64,000 nt of DNA from JAGWBF01 sp963663025 (GCA_963663025.1 OY760073.1:620001-684000), one strand, 5' to 3'. Counted from the first letter of the stretch, positions 15,258-24,296 are shown. The notes: generated by a model from the letters alone, not told the origin. Made by a program: numbers and translations.

Positions 15258-17660
15258 CTAGGCCCGGAGCTCGGCCTTCACCTGATGTTCCAGGGACCGG
15301 ATGATGCCCTTGAAGGCCTTTTGCACCTCGTCGGAGGTGAGGGTGCGGTCAGGTGCCTGGAAGTATATGTGGTATGCCAGCGAACGCCTGCCCGCCGGTA
15401 TATTCTCGCCTTCATAGACGTCGAAAAGCTGGACTCTCTCCACCAAGCGCTGCCTTTCGATTGTCTCCTGCACCTCGGCCGAGGGTACGCATTGCTCCAC
15501 GACTACAGACAGATCGCGCACCGCTGCGGGGAATCGGGAGATGGGCTTGTAGGCGTGCTTGATGGCCGGAGCCGCGTTTACGATGGCTTCCACATCCAGC
15601 TCGAAAAATGCCAGGGGATAGCCCTCTATCTCGAATGAGGCTGCTGTGGCGGGGTCCGCCTCCCCCAGGATGCCTACGGGTGTGGCGCCGATGCTGATTC
15701 CCGCGCAGGTACCCGGGGATAGCATCGAATCTTGAGACGTCTGGAAGGTGGCAGTGGTGCCCAGGCCATCGAAGAGCCTCTCCAGGACCCCCTTGGCATC
15801 CAGATACCCCATCGGTTCATTTTCACCGAGCCAGTGGGCTTCTCCCCTGGGACCGCAGAGGACCCCGGCGATCATCTCGCGTTCGGCGGGCAGGTCTCCG
15901 TCCCGGGGAAGGTAAACGTGGCCCGACTCGAAAATCGCCACGGCAGCGGCGCCTTGGGACAAGTTGTCCCCGGCCGTGCGCAGCAGCCCGCTGCGAAGGG
16001 TGGTCCGCAGATGCTCCTGCTGAGAGCTCAACGGGTTCGCTACCTTCAGGGGTTGCGTCTCCCCCTCCAGGGCGTGGGCTTTCGATAGCTCCTCCAGGTT
16101 GGTTAGCGAATAAGTGATGACCTCCTGCATCCCCAGCGCAACCAAGTGGTCCTTTATCCCTTCCCGGACCTGCTGCGTCGGCTGGGGCAGATATGCCGGG
16201 ATGGGTGTGGACAGCATGGTGGTGGGAATCGCATCGTAGCCCACGATGCGGGCCACCTCCTCCACAAGGTCGTCCTCTATGGTGATGTCTCCCCTCCAGT
16301 ATGGGGCCCTGGCCGATAGGGAGGTCTCTCCTTCTGCCTCGACCTCGAACCCCAGGGCGACCAGCACATCCACAACCTGTTTCATGGGGAAGCTCACGCC
16401 CAGCACCTTTTCCAGGCGGCTCATCCGAAGCCTCAGAGGGCTGGGGGCTGAGTCCCTGGCTGGGAATACATCCAGTATTCCCTTGGCGACCGTCCCCCCT
16501 GCAATCTGCTGTATGAGCTGGGTGGCCCGCTTAAGGCCCAGGGGCGCTAGTTCGGGCTTCAGTCCCTTCTCGAACCTGGCCGACGCCTCGGTGGGCATTC
16601 CAAGAGCTTGGCTGGTGCGCCGATTGTTGCCGGCATCGAAGGTGGCCGACTCCAGGAACACGTCGGTGGTAGCGTCGGTCATCTCGCTGTTGGCGCCCCC
16701 CATGACCCCGGCAAGCCCCACCGGTCCACAGGGATCGGCTATCACCAGCATGTCTGTAGTAAGCTTGCGCTCGGTCCCATCCAGGGAGACCAGCAACTCT
16801 CCTTGCTTTGCCCGGCGGACGATGATCCTGCCGTCGGCAACCTTGTCGAAGTCGAAGGCGTGAAGGGGCTGGTTGTATTCCAGCATGACGTAGTTCGTGA
16901 TATCGACGACGTTGTTGATGGGGCGCATTCCCGCTTTGCTCAGGCGCTCCTGGAGCCATTGGGGGGAAGGCCCGATGGTGATTCCCCGAATCAGGGTAGC
17001 GGTGTACCTGGGGCATAGGTCCGGGTCGGCCACTTCCACCGATGCCTGGTCTTCCACGGGACCGCCATCTTCCGGGTAGGTCAGACCAGGCTCCCTGACC
17101 CGACGCCCGGTTATAGCGGCCACCTCGTGGGCAACTCCAAGGACCGACATGCAATCGAAACGATTGGGAGTCAGCTCCAGCTCCAGGATTTCGTCCCCCA
17201 TGTACTCGCTGAGGTTCATGCCCACGGGAGCATCCTCGGGGAGCACCAGGATACCTGTATGCTCGTTGCTCAGGCCCAGCTCCAGCTCCGAGCAGATCAT
17301 CCCCTGGGAGGTGACGCCCCTGATGCGGGCGGCCTTGAGGGTCTCCGTTTTGCCGCTGTGGGGATTAAATAATCTTGCCCCGATGCCCGCGTAGGCAATC
17401 CGCTGCCCAGCGGCAACGTTGGGGGCGCCGCACACCACCTGGACATCGCCAGAGCCCGGGTTCACGGTGCACAGGGTCAGGCGGTCGGCGTCGGGCACAG
17501 GCTCCACCTTCTCCACGTGGCCGACGACGCAGTTGGTCCATCCTCCGACGACGGTTACTTCACCCACCTCGATGCCCGCCATGGTCAGCCTGTGGGCCAA
17601 CTCCTTGGAGGACAGGTCGATGTCGACATACTCTCTAAGCCATGACAAAGGTATTTTCAT
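15258..17660 (-). CDS. pheT: Phenylalanine--tRNA ligase beta subunit
   Basis: Beta chain of the alpha2-beta2 cytosolic PheRS. Domains in order: N-terminal IPLSWLREYVDIDLS, tRNA-binding EMAP-like domain (VVGHVEKVEPVPDADRLTLC, residues about 45-150), B3/B4 editing domain, B5 DNA-binding-like domain, core B6/B7 and the C-terminal anticodon-binding FDX-ACB domain (HAYKPISRFPAAVRDLSVVV to the end). 800 aa is full length. It is separated from pheS by a small aspartic-protease-like gene (6 and 9 nt gaps), an unusual interruption of the pheST operon. Confidence 0.97.
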   Translation of the reverse strand: MKIPLSWLREYVDIDLSSKELAHRLTMAGIEVGEVTVVGGWTNCVVGHVEKVEPVPDADRLTLCTVNPGSGDVQVVCGAPNVAAGQRIAYAGIGARLFNPHSGKTETLKAARIRGVTSQGMICSELELGLSNEHTGILVLPEDAPVGMNLSEYMGDEILELELTPNRFDCMSVLGVAHEVAAITGRRVREPGLTYPEDGGPVEDQASVEVADPDLCPRYTATLIRGITIGPSPQWLQERLSKAGMRPINNVVDITNYVMLEYNQPLHAFDFDKVADGRIIVRRAKQGELLVSLDGTERKLTTDMLVIADPCGPVGLAGVMGGANSEMTDATTDVFLESATFDAGNNRRTSQALGMPTEASARFEKGLKPELAPLGLKRATQLIQQIAGGTVAKGILDVFPARDSAPSPLRLRMSRLEKVLGVSFPMKQVVDVLVALGFEVEAEGETSLSARAPYWRGDITIEDDLVEEVARIVGYDAIPTTMLSTPIPAYLPQPTQQVREGIKDHLVALGMQEVITYSLTNLEELSKAHALEGETQPLKVANPLSSQQEHLRTTLRSGLLRTAGDNLSQGAAAVAIFESGHVYLPRDGDLPAEREMIAGVLCGPRGEAHWLGENEPMGYLDAKGVLERLFDGLGTTATFQTSQDSMLSPGTCAGISIGATPVGILGEADPATAASFEIEGYPLAFFELDVEAIVNAAPAIKHAYKPISRFPAAVRDLSVVVEQCVPSAEVQETIERQRLVERVQLFDVYEGENIPAGRRSLAYHIYFQAPDRTLTSDEVQKAFKGIIRSLEHQVKAELRA

Positions 17661-17666
17661 GTTGTT

Positions 17667-18044
17667 TCAGGCACTCGCTGAACTTCTCACACTCATCAAC
17701 ATGGCCCGCATGGGCTGGAGAGTGCGGTTGAAGGGATTCAAGACAAGCCCTAGTATCTCCAGGGTCACAACGCCAAGCAGCCCTTCGTCGCCGGGTTCTC
17801 CCAGTATCACGGGCGTGTGTCCCTGTCCATGTTCGAGGCTTAGATGGCACTCCGACACCTGACGCATCACCTGTGTGCCGTCGGCCAAGGTGAAGCTCAT
17901 CTCCCTCTGGGCCGTCAGCTCGATGGCTTGCCACACCTGTTCAGGGAGCAGAGAGTAGCTTAACCCGCTGTCTACCAGGAGGCGCACTGCTCGGCGGATT
18001 CCCGAAGGCCCACTTGCTTCAGCGTCAACGTAGGTGATACCCAT
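17667..18044 (-). CDS. Retropepsin-like aspartic protease domain protein inside pheST
   Basis: 125-aa clan AA aspartic-protease-like protein. RLLVDSGLSYSLLPEQVWQ is the catalytic D-(S/T)-G loop, with Ser in place of Thr, and LLGVVTLEILGLVLNPFNRTLQPM is the second hydrophobic-hydrophobic-Gly and C-terminal strand pattern. Proteins of this size act as homodimers, one Asp per chain. No signal peptide, so cytoplasmic. It is packed between pheS (9-nt gap) and pheT (6-nt gap) and must share their transcript. Function in that setting is unknown; a link to translation quality control is only a guess. Confidence 0.82.
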   Translation of the reverse strand: MGITYVDAEASGPSGIRRAVRLLVDSGLSYSLLPEQVWQAIELTAQREMSFTLADGTQVMRQVSECHLSLEHGQGHTPVILGEPGDEGLLGVVTLEILGLVLNPFNRTLQPMRAMLMSVRSSASA

Positions 18045-18053
18045 ATCGACTTC

Positions 18054-19109
18054 CTAGAACTGCCTCAGGAAACGCAGGTCGTTTCCGTAGAAGAGGCGTA
18101 TGTCGTCGATCCCGTACTTGAGCATGGCGATCCTCTCGGGCCCCATGCCGAAGGCAAATCCGGTGTAAACTTCCGGGTCGTAGCCTACGCCTTCCAGTAC
18201 CTTCGGATGCACCATGCCGGCTCCCATTATCTCAAGCCAACCCGTGTCGGCGCACAGGCGGCATCCCTCACCCCGGCAGGCAAAGCAGTCCACCGACATG
18301 TCCACTCCCGGTTCCACGAAGGGGAAGTAGTCGCACCGGAACCTCACTTTGCGATCGGGCCCGAAGATACGCCGAGCAAACTCGTACAGTGTGCCCTTCA
18401 GATTGGCGAGGGTTATGCCCTCATCTACCGCCAGCCCCTCCACCTGGTAGAAGTGCCATTCGTGGGTGGCGTCGGTCGCTTCGTAGCGGTAGCACTTGCC
18501 TGGGACGATGAGCCGAATGGGGGGCTTGGTCTGCTCCATGATGCGCGCCTGCATGGGGGATGTGTGGGTGCGCAGGAGCATGGACAGGCGTCCGGCGCCA
18601 TCCTTCTGGTCGATCCACAGGCTGTTCCACATATCCCGAGCCGGATGGTCCCGGGGTATGTTCAACATCTCGAAGTTGTACTTATCCCACTCGACCTCTG
18701 GGCCTTCTACGATCTGGAAGCCCATGGCTGTGAAGGAGCTGCAGATCTCCCGAAGTATCTGGGTGGTGGGGTGGAGCCTTCCATGGGGAAGGGGCCGCCC
18801 TGGCAGGGTAACATCGATGGCCCGCTTGCCGGTGCGCCTCTTGGTCTCCAGATCCCGGATATCTTCGGACCTTCTGGCCTGCTGATCTTCGAGGCGAGTC
18901 TTGACTTGGTTTCCTGCGGCGCCGACGCTGCGACGAAGGTCGGGTGATAGCGTACCCACGCTGCGAAGGATGGTGGTCAGCTTGCCCCGGCGGCCGAGGT
19001 AGGCCACCCTCCAGGTCTCCAGGCTTTCGATGTCCTCTAAGGCGCCAAGCTCCCTGAGAGCTTCTTCTTCCAGAGACCGCAGGGTCTCCAGAACAGTCCC
19101 GCTTTCCAT
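18054..19109 (-). CDS. pheS: Phenylalanine--tRNA ligase alpha subunit
   Basis: Catalytic alpha chain of PheRS, charging tRNA-Phe. N-terminal coiled coil (residues about 5-95), then the class II core: HPTTQILREICSSFTAMGF, motif 2 CYRYEATDATHEWHFYQVEG and motif 3 GFAFGMGPERIAMLKYGIDD. A cysteine set CFACRGEGCRLC near residue 276 indicates a zinc-ribbon-like insertion seen in some lineages. 351 aa is normal. Strong promoter at 19189-19217 with a hairpin at the 5' end of the mRNA. First gene of the operon with the aspartic protease and pheT. Confidence 0.97.
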   Translation of the reverse strand: MESGTVLETLRSLEEEALRELGALEDIESLETWRVAYLGRRGKLTTILRSVGTLSPDLRRSVGAAGNQVKTRLEDQQARRSEDIRDLETKRRTGKRAIDVTLPGRPLPHGRLHPTTQILREICSSFTAMGFQIVEGPEVEWDKYNFEMLNIPRDHPARDMWNSLWIDQKDGAGRLSMLLRTHTSPMQARIMEQTKPPIRLIVPGKCYRYEATDATHEWHFYQVEGLAVDEGITLANLKGTLYEFARRIFGPDRKVRFRCDYFPFVEPGVDMSVDCFACRGEGCRLCADTGWLEIMGAGMVHPKVLEGVGYDPEVYTGFAFGMGPERIAMLKYGIDDIRLFYGNDLRFLRQF

Positions 19110-19162
19110 GCTCCGCCCTCAGGTTAGATAATGGGTGCCGTCACGATCATCGTATGAACGAG

Positions 19163-19217
19163 GACGACCGTAGGTCGTCAAGTAGTCCATTATAGGAAGG
19201 CCCCCTGCCATGGTCAA
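19163..19217 (-). promoter_or_regulatory. pheS promoter with a hairpin at the transcript start
   Basis: On the minus strand TTGACC (19212-19217), 17-nt spacer, perfect TATAAT (19189-19194); transcription predicted from about 19182. The first transcribed bases form GACGACC-TAC-GGTCGTC (19163-19179), a perfect 7-bp inverted repeat that could be an operator or a 5' stabilising hairpin. No T-box features are visible. Confidence 0.65.
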
Positions 19218-19240
19218 GGAAGGAGGTAGGACTCTGAGCG

Positions 19241-19756
19241 TCACGCATTTGTTGCCACATTCAAGTTGCCGTGCTGAGCTACGATGTATGCGGCCACAGG
19301 TGCCGTCCTGCCGATACCGGCGCTACAATGCACAAGCACCGGTTTGGACAATTGGTCGAAAGCTTCCAAGGCCTTCTTCATATCGTTTTCGGAAGGCCTT
19401 TGATAGTCGGTCATTGAGATATGAAGAAATCCAAACCCTTTCGAACGATAATAACCGAACAGCCCATCAGGATGCAGGTTGAGACGTCCTCTGATGTAGT
19501 ACTTTTCGTGCTGCTTTCCCTCGAGCAGACTCATAATCGAGCGTATTCCTGATGACTTTACTTGCTCGACCCAATTTACAACAAGGGGCTTTGCCTCAGG
19601 AGGCAATGGTTTACGCCCACCGAAATGCGGATGGTTTCTAAGTGGCCGTTGTGAACACGCTAACCTTCCGTCCAGTAGCCAAATGAGAATTTCCGAATCG
19701 TTCCCAGCTTTAACCTGGGTTCTTATCCTGTGGAGTTCTGCTTTGATCTCTTGCAT
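19241..19756 (-). CDS. Dual-specificity/tyrosine phosphatase-like protein
   Basis: 171-aa phosphatase of the cysteine-based PTP/DSP superfamily. The P-loop VHCSAGIGRTAPVAAYIV carries the full HCxxGxxR signature, and ISMTDYQRPSENDMKKALEAF supplies an upstream Asp in the general-acid region (MTDYQRP). About 95 residues precede the core. The gene overlaps the 3' end of the upstream hypothetical by 47 nt, so the two act as a unit. Base composition is clearly lower in GC than the neighbours, suggesting acquisition by transfer. Substrate (protein, inositol or RNA phosphate) cannot be told. Confidence 0.85.
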   Translation of the reverse strand: MQEIKAELHRIRTQVKAGNDSEILIWLLDGRLACSQRPLRNHPHFGGRKPLPPEAKPLVVNWVEQVKSSGIRSIMSLLEGKQHEKYYIRGRLNLHPDGLFGYYRSKGFGFLHISMTDYQRPSENDMKKALEAFDQLSKPVLVHCSAGIGRTAPVAAYIVAQHGNLNVATNA

Positions 19757-20468
19757 CGACCCAAGATCTGGAGGGTTCGGCTTGGGACAGATTAGCGATG
19801 GGGCTCGGAGGCATCTTAGATTTGATGCGCTGTTCTAGTGATCTGGTGATAGCCTCCCATCTCGAACCGCTGATTCCATAGTGGCTCGGAATGCTGGAGT
19901 CCCTAATGATGGCTCTATCCTGTTTGGCAGCCGTTCTTGCTGCGTCCAACATTTTCTTCGCTACTTTGAACCTGCCGCAGCACGCATGCATATGTGAGAG
20001 CACAAACCATAATTCAGCCACGCCGTCTCCGCTATACACCGCTGAGCTCTGGAAGCTAGCCAGCTTAGCTAGTGCTTTGAAGCATGATTGGGCAGCTGCG
20101 ACGAGCTTCCCGTCTCCGTACCTTGAATAAGATGCATGCTTTAAGCCCTTCATGTAATAGTAGAATTTGGTTTCGGTCCACAAAGCGGTGTGTAAGAGAT
20201 CCGTCTCTTCGTCTGCCTCAGTGTTGGATTTGTTCTGTTTTCTTAATTCGGAAAGAAAATCAACCAACCTCCCGTCTGATGCCCACTGATACTTTTTATT
20301 GTCAATCGCTTCAATTTCATTATCGTAGAATTCGCGAAGACTGCTTTCTACTGCTGTCTGCTCATCCTCGTCCAGTTCAATAGAATCGCCTTCGGCGGGC
20401 AATGAGAATAAAGGCTCTTCTTCGGAACCAATGCGGAGCCAGCTCTTGAAGGATGCTATAGGGTTCAT
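19710..20468 (-). CDS. Hypothetical protein paired with the phosphatase (low-GC island)
   Basis: 252 aa, no recognised family. The N-terminal third is acidic (DSIELDEDEQTAVESSL). The middle is helical and repeat-like (HTALWTETKFYYYMKGLKHA, AQSCFKALAKLASF, MHACCGRFKVAKKMLDAARTA), reminiscent of TPR-type helical pairs but without a clean consensus. The C-terminus is polar and probably disordered. No signal peptide. Lower GC than surroundings and a 47-nt overlap with the phosphatase gene point to a joint, recently acquired cassette, inserted between pheS and sucD. Confidence 0.65.
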   Translation of the reverse strand: MNPIASFKSWLRIGSEEEPLFSLPAEGDSIELDEDEQTAVESSLREFYDNEIEAIDNKKYQWASDGRLVDFLSELRKQNKSNTEADEETDLLHTALWTETKFYYYMKGLKHASYSRYGDGKLVAAAQSCFKALAKLASFQSSAVYSGDGVAELWFVLSHMHACCGRFKVAKKMLDAARTAAKQDRAIIRDSSIPSHYGISGSRWEAITRSLEQRIKSKMPPSPIANLSQAEPSRSWVDARDQSRTPQDKNPG

Positions 20469-20584
20469 TCCAAGTCCATGTGTAGTTGAACTAAACAGAA
20501 TCTACCATTAGCGGTGAACATCACTCTCTGCAAGTCTCTGCTTCTCTGTTGCGGACCATATCTACAGTTATTGGCATATCGATC

Positions 20585-21520
20585 TCAGCCAGGGTCTGTC
20601 CCAGCGTAGCTACCCTCCCTACGTTCGCCCACCAACTCCCAATCTTCAGCCAGCATGGCTTGGACGGTGTCGCCGATGTCGGCGGGGGTTGGGATGATGG
20701 TCGCCCCCGCCTCCCGGAGGGCGCGGGTCTTGGCGGCGGAGGTGGCCGATTCGCCGGTGATGACCGCCCCGGCGTGGCCCATCCTCTTGCCGGGGGGCGC
20801 CGTCGCGCCTGCGATAAGGGATGCTATGGGCTTCTTAAAATGCTCCCCAATATAGCGGGCCGCATCCTGCTCCATGGTCCCGCCGATCTCGCCGATCATC
20901 ACCACGAAGTCGGTATCCGGGTCGTCGTTGAACATCTCCAGCACATCCACGAAGGATGTGCCGATGAGCTGGTCGCCTCCGATGCCCACGCAGCTCGACT
21001 GGCCTATGCCAAGGCCGGTGAGCTGTCCCACCGCCTCGTAGGTCAAGGTGCCGCTCCGGGACACCACCCCCGCCCTCCCCGGCTGGTGGATGTTGCCTGG
21101 CATGATTCCCAGCTTGCAGCTCTCCCCGGGGGAGATAAGACCCGGGCAGTTGGGGCCGATAAGGCGTATGGGGCGACCCTCCAGGTGCCTGAGCACCCGC
21201 ACAGTGTCCATCACGGGAACACCTTCGGTTATGCATATGATCAGGCTGATGCCGGCGTCGGCCGCCTCGGCGATGGCGTCGGCGGCAAAGGGGGCCGGGA
21301 CGAAGATAAGGGATGTGTCCGCCGAGGTCTCCCGGACGGCTTGGTTCATGGTATCGAAGACAGGGACCTGGTCGTCGAAAAGCTGACCCCCCCGTCCGGG
21401 CGTAACTCCCGCTACCACGTTGGTGCCGTAGCGTATGCAGGATCGAGCGTGGAAACTTCCCTCGCCGCCGGTTATTCCTTGGACAATGGCCCGTGTGTTT
21501 GAATTTACCAGGATGCTCAA
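20585..21520 (-). CDS. sucD: Succinate--CoA ligase (ADP-forming) alpha subunit
   Basis: CoA-binding alpha chain of succinyl-CoA synthetase. VQGITGGEGSFHARSCIRYG is the CoA-binding start, IRLIGPNCPGLISPGE the conserved block, and RMGHAGAVITGESATSAAKT contains the phosphorylated His. 311 aa, slightly longer than typical. It follows sucC after 34 nt, and a hydroxyisobutyrate/tartronate-semialdehyde dehydrogenase precedes both. The homologous malate-CoA ligase (MtkB) is an alternative function that sequence reading cannot exclude. Confidence 0.95.
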   Translation of the reverse strand: MSILVNSNTRAIVQGITGGEGSFHARSCIRYGTNVVAGVTPGRGGQLFDDQVPVFDTMNQAVRETSADTSLIFVPAPFAADAIAEAADAGISLIICITEGVPVMDTVRVLRHLEGRPIRLIGPNCPGLISPGESCKLGIMPGNIHQPGRAGVVSRSGTLTYEAVGQLTGLGIGQSSCVGIGGDQLIGTSFVDVLEMFNDDPDTDFVVMIGEIGGTMEQDAARYIGEHFKKPIASLIAGATAPPGKRMGHAGAVITGESATSAAKTRALREAGATIIPTPADIGDTVQAMLAEDWELVGERREGSYAGTDPG

Positions 21521-21554
21521 GAAATGGTCTCCCGATTCTGAGATTATGCTAGTT

Positions 21555-22712
21555 CTATCGTAGCGAGGCCTGCAGGGCCTCGGACACCTCGATCAGGGTA
21601 TCGGCGAAGGTGACGTCCAAGCCCGAAGCCCTGAGAATGTCCTTTCCTTCGTCCACGTTTGTTCCTCTCATGCGCACCAGCATGGGAAGCTGGGAGTTGC
21701 TGTCCCGCCACGCTTTCACGATACCTCCTGCGGCGATGTCGCACCGCAGGATGCCGCCAAACACGTTGACCAGCACCTGGGTCACCTCGGGGTCCGACAG
21801 CATGATGGACACAGCCAAGGCAACCTTGTCTTCGCTGGCGCCGCCTCCTACGTCCAGGAAGTTGGCAGGCTTCGCGCCCGCGTTCTGGATCACATCCATG
21901 GTTGCCATGGCCAAGCCTGCACCATTCACGAGGCAGCCCACGAACCCATCTAGCTTGACATAAGCTATGTTGTTCTCAAGGGCTTGGGCTTCCAGCTCAT
22001 CCTCCTGCTCCCGGTCCCGGAGGGACAGCAGGTCATGGTGGCGGAACGTGGCATCATCTTCCAAATCCACCTTGGCATCCAGGGCGACGAGCTTGCCCCC
22101 GGCATCTATGGCCAAGGGATTGATCTCCAGCAGGGAGCAGTCGTTCTCGACAAAGATGTCGTAGAGAGACAGCATGATCTGGCTTGCCGGACGTACCAGC
22201 TCCTGGGGGAGGCCCAGACCATAGGCCAAGCGCCGTCCCTGGAAGGGTTGGAGACCCAGCACCGGGTCGATGCCCTCTTTCAGGATGCGCTCCGGGGCGG
22301 TCGCAGCCACCTCCTCTATATCCATGCCCCCCGATGCGCTGGCGATTACGACGGGGCCGCGGACCTCCCGGTCAATCATCAGGGCGACGTAGAGCTCCTG
22401 GCTCACATCGGTGGCTTCTTCCACCAGGACCTTGTGCACCGGCGCGCCTTCTGGGCCCGTCTGGTGGGTCACGAGGCGGCTGCCCAGGAGGGCCTCTGTA
22501 GCATCACCCACTTCGTCGTGGGTTGAGACGACCTTGATACCGCCGGCTTTGCCCCGACCTCCGGCGTGCACCTGGGCTTTGACCACCCAGGGCCCGTCCA
22601 GATTCCGGGACGCTTCTATGGCTTCTTCCCGATTCGCCGCCGCTATTCCCAGGGGGACGGGGATGCCGTACCGGGAAAACATCTCTTTAGCTTGGTATTC
22701 GTGGAGCTTCAC
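21555..22712 (-). CDS. sucC: Succinate--CoA ligase (ADP-forming) beta subunit
   Basis: ATP-grasp beta chain that partners SucD. KLHEYQAKEMFSRYGIPVP is the family start, VVKAQVHAGGRGKAGGIKVV the nucleotide loop, CSLLEINPLAID the Mg site and FVGCLVNGAGLAMATMDVI plus FLDVGGGAS the C-terminal ligase block. 385 aa is standard. Starts 6 nt after the upstream reductase stop, so it is in one operon with that gene and sucD. As for SucD, malate-CoA ligase (MtkA) is a possible alternative. Confidence 0.95.
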   Translation of the reverse strand: MKLHEYQAKEMFSRYGIPVPLGIAAANREEAIEASRNLDGPWVVKAQVHAGGRGKAGGIKVVSTHDEVGDATEALLGSRLVTHQTGPEGAPVHKVLVEEATDVSQELYVALMIDREVRGPVVIASASGGMDIEEVAATAPERILKEGIDPVLGLQPFQGRRLAYGLGLPQELVRPASQIMLSLYDIFVENDCSLLEINPLAIDAGGKLVALDAKVDLEDDATFRHHDLLSLRDREQEDELEAQALENNIAYVKLDGFVGCLVNGAGLAMATMDVIQNAGAKPANFLDVGGGASEDKVALAVSIMLSDPEVTQVLVNVFGGILRCDIAAGGIVKAWRDSNSQLPMLVRMRGTNVDEGKDILRASGLDVTFADTLIEVSEALQASLR

Positions 22713-22718
22713 CTGACC

Positions 22719-23624
22719 TCACTTGTTCCCGTCGGATTTCTTGATCTCGACGTTCGCCATATATTCAACGTGGCGGACGATGGCAGAGTGGTCGCACTCC
22801 GCCATGTCCCGGTTCATCAATGCACCCAGCATCTGCTGGACGAGGCTGGTCACCGGCAGAGGCACTCCCAGGTCCTTTCCCGTCAGCAGGGCGTTCTGAA
22901 GGTCCTTCTGGTGCAGCCGTATGCGGAAGCCGGGATTGAAGTTGCGGTCCATTATCATGGGGGCCTTGGCTTCCAAAGCGTTGCTGCCTGCTAGCCCTGC
23001 CCGGATGGCCCCGAAGACGAGATCGGGGTCGATTCCTGCCTTCTGGGATAGGGAGAAGGCTTCGCCGATGGCTTCGATGTTGGCGGCTACCATTATCTGG
23101 TTGGCCAGCTTCACCACGTTGCCCGCCCCCACGTCCCCGACCAGAACGACGCTTCTGCCCATGACGTTCAGGATGGGCAGGCACCGCTCGAAGGTGTCCT
23201 GTTTGCCGCCGACCATTATCGCCAGGGTGCCGGCGATTGCTCCCGGCTCACCCCCGCTTACAGGGGCATCCAGCATGTCGATACCCTTCTCGCCGGCGGC
23301 GCGGGCGATCTTCTGCGACACCAGCGGGGCGATGGAGCTCATGTCGATGATGGTGCATCCAGCTTCGGCGCCTTCCAGGATCCCTCCTTCGCCCATGATG
23401 ACCAGCTCGGAGTCAGGAGAGTCGGGCAGCATGGTGATGACAACATCGGAACACTGCGCCACTTCCCTGCCCGACCAAGCGACGGCCGCTCCCTCGCCAG
23501 CCAGCTCATCCACCGATGCCCGGCTGCGGTTGTGCAGCGTCAGCTCGTAGCCGGCCTTCATGAGGTTCCTGGCCATGGGTTTGCCCATGATGCCCAAGCC
23601 AATAAAGCCGATTCTTGGCTCCAT
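22719..23624 (-). CDS. NAD(P)-dependent beta-hydroxyacid dehydrogenase (tartronate semialdehyde reductase-like)
   Basis: Beta-hydroxyacid dehydrogenase family. RIGFIGLGIMGKPMARNLMKAG is the dinucleotide-binding start, DAPVSGGEPGAIAGTLAIMVGG the substrate-binding signature, and GNVVKLANQIMVAANIEAIGEAF carries the catalytic Lys. 301 aa is typical of 2-hydroxy-3-oxopropionate reductase (GarR) and 3-hydroxyisobutyrate dehydrogenase. Head of the operon with sucCD. With the GlcD/GlpC-like fused enzyme across the divergent region and a GlcG-like gene at 30 kb, glyoxylate/tartronate metabolism is a reasonable inference. Confidence 0.9.
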   Translation of the reverse strand: MEPRIGFIGLGIMGKPMARNLMKAGYELTLHNRSRASVDELAGEGAAVAWSGREVAQCSDVVITMLPDSPDSELVIMGEGGILEGAEAGCTIIDMSSIAPLVSQKIARAAGEKGIDMLDAPVSGGEPGAIAGTLAIMVGGKQDTFERCLPILNVMGRSVVLVGDVGAGNVVKLANQIMVAANIEAIGEAFSLSQKAGIDPDLVFGAIRAGLAGSNALEAKAPMIMDRNFNPGFRIRLHQKDLQNALLTGKDLGVPLPVTSLVQQMLGALMNRDMAECDHSAIVRHVEYMANVEIKKSDGNK

Positions 23625-23646
23625 CCAGACTTCCTTGCTTCAGTAT

Positions 23647-24174
23647 TCAGGCGGGGCCGGGAGACCGGTGGTTCCCGTCCCGGCGACTCTTCCAGGTTTC
23701 CAGTATCTGCCTGTCCCTGGGAAATGCCAGGGGCGGCAGATCGGCAAGATCGAAAAAGGAGGCGTCGGTGGCCTCGGGTCCGGGCTTTAGCTCTCCACCG
23801 ATGAACCTGGAGTCGTAGGAGACCAGGATAACCTGATTTCCCGGTTCCGAGGAAACAGCCAGCACGTCCGTTGCCTCGATCTCCAGGGAGGTCTCCTCGG
23901 CAACCTCGCGCTCCACGGCCCGCTCCACCACCTCGCCCCGGTCCACGTACCCGCCGGGCAAACTCCACAGGCCTGTGCCTGGCTCCAACGCTCTCTGTAC
24001 CATCAACACCTTGCCATCACGTTCGACCACCGCAACCGCACTTACCTTGGGGTCGTGATAGATGATCTTCCCGCAGCTGACGCAGACCGGTCGGTTCACT
24101 CCTTCGATGTTCTTTGCTTCCAGGATGCCCGAACACCGGGAACAGTACACATCGTCGGAGAGCATCGCAGGCAT
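23647..24174 (-). CDS. NUDIX hydrolase with zinc ribbon
   Basis: Cleaves a nucleoside diphosphate linked to another group. An N-terminal zinc ribbon (YCSRCSG and CVSCGKIIYHDPK) precedes the NUDIX domain with box GGYVDRGEVVERAVEREVAEE, intact in all metal-binding Glu residues. The architecture resembles the C-terminal two-thirds of NADH pyrophosphatase NudC or the YjaD/YfcD-like group. 175 aa. It lies 22 nt upstream of the reductase-sucCD operon on the same strand and may be its first gene. ATG24174 or ATG24165 could be the start. Confidence 0.9.
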   Translation of the reverse strand: MPAMLSDDVYCSRCSGILEAKNIEGVNRPVCVSCGKIIYHDPKVSAVAVVERDGKVLMVQRALEPGTGLWSLPGGYVDRGEVVERAVEREVAEETSLEIEATDVLAVSSEPGNQVILVSYDSRFIGGELKPGPEATDASFFDLADLPPLAFPRDRQILETWKSRRDGNHRSPGPA

Positions 24175-24213
24175 AGGATACCATGAGTAGGCGCTTGGGC
24201 GGAATTGGCTGTG

Positions 24214-24242
24214 TTGAAGCTACCGCACCTTTCAGATAAAGT
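24214..24242 (+). promoter_or_regulatory. Promoter of the FAD/FeS dehydrogenase gene
   Basis: TTGAAG (24214-24219), 17-nt spacer, TAAAGT (24237-24242), in the divergent gap between the NUDIX and dehydrogenase genes. Confidence 0.4.
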
Positions 24243-24296
24243 AGTCCTGCTTTCGTCTCCTTTGTTTCCCACCCCAGGCGCTGGAGGCTTCCACCT

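Noticed and set aside
19110..19240. T-box or attenuator before pheS
   Set aside because: No T-box sequence, specifier loop or terminator/antiterminator pair is visible; only a short hairpin at the transcript start.
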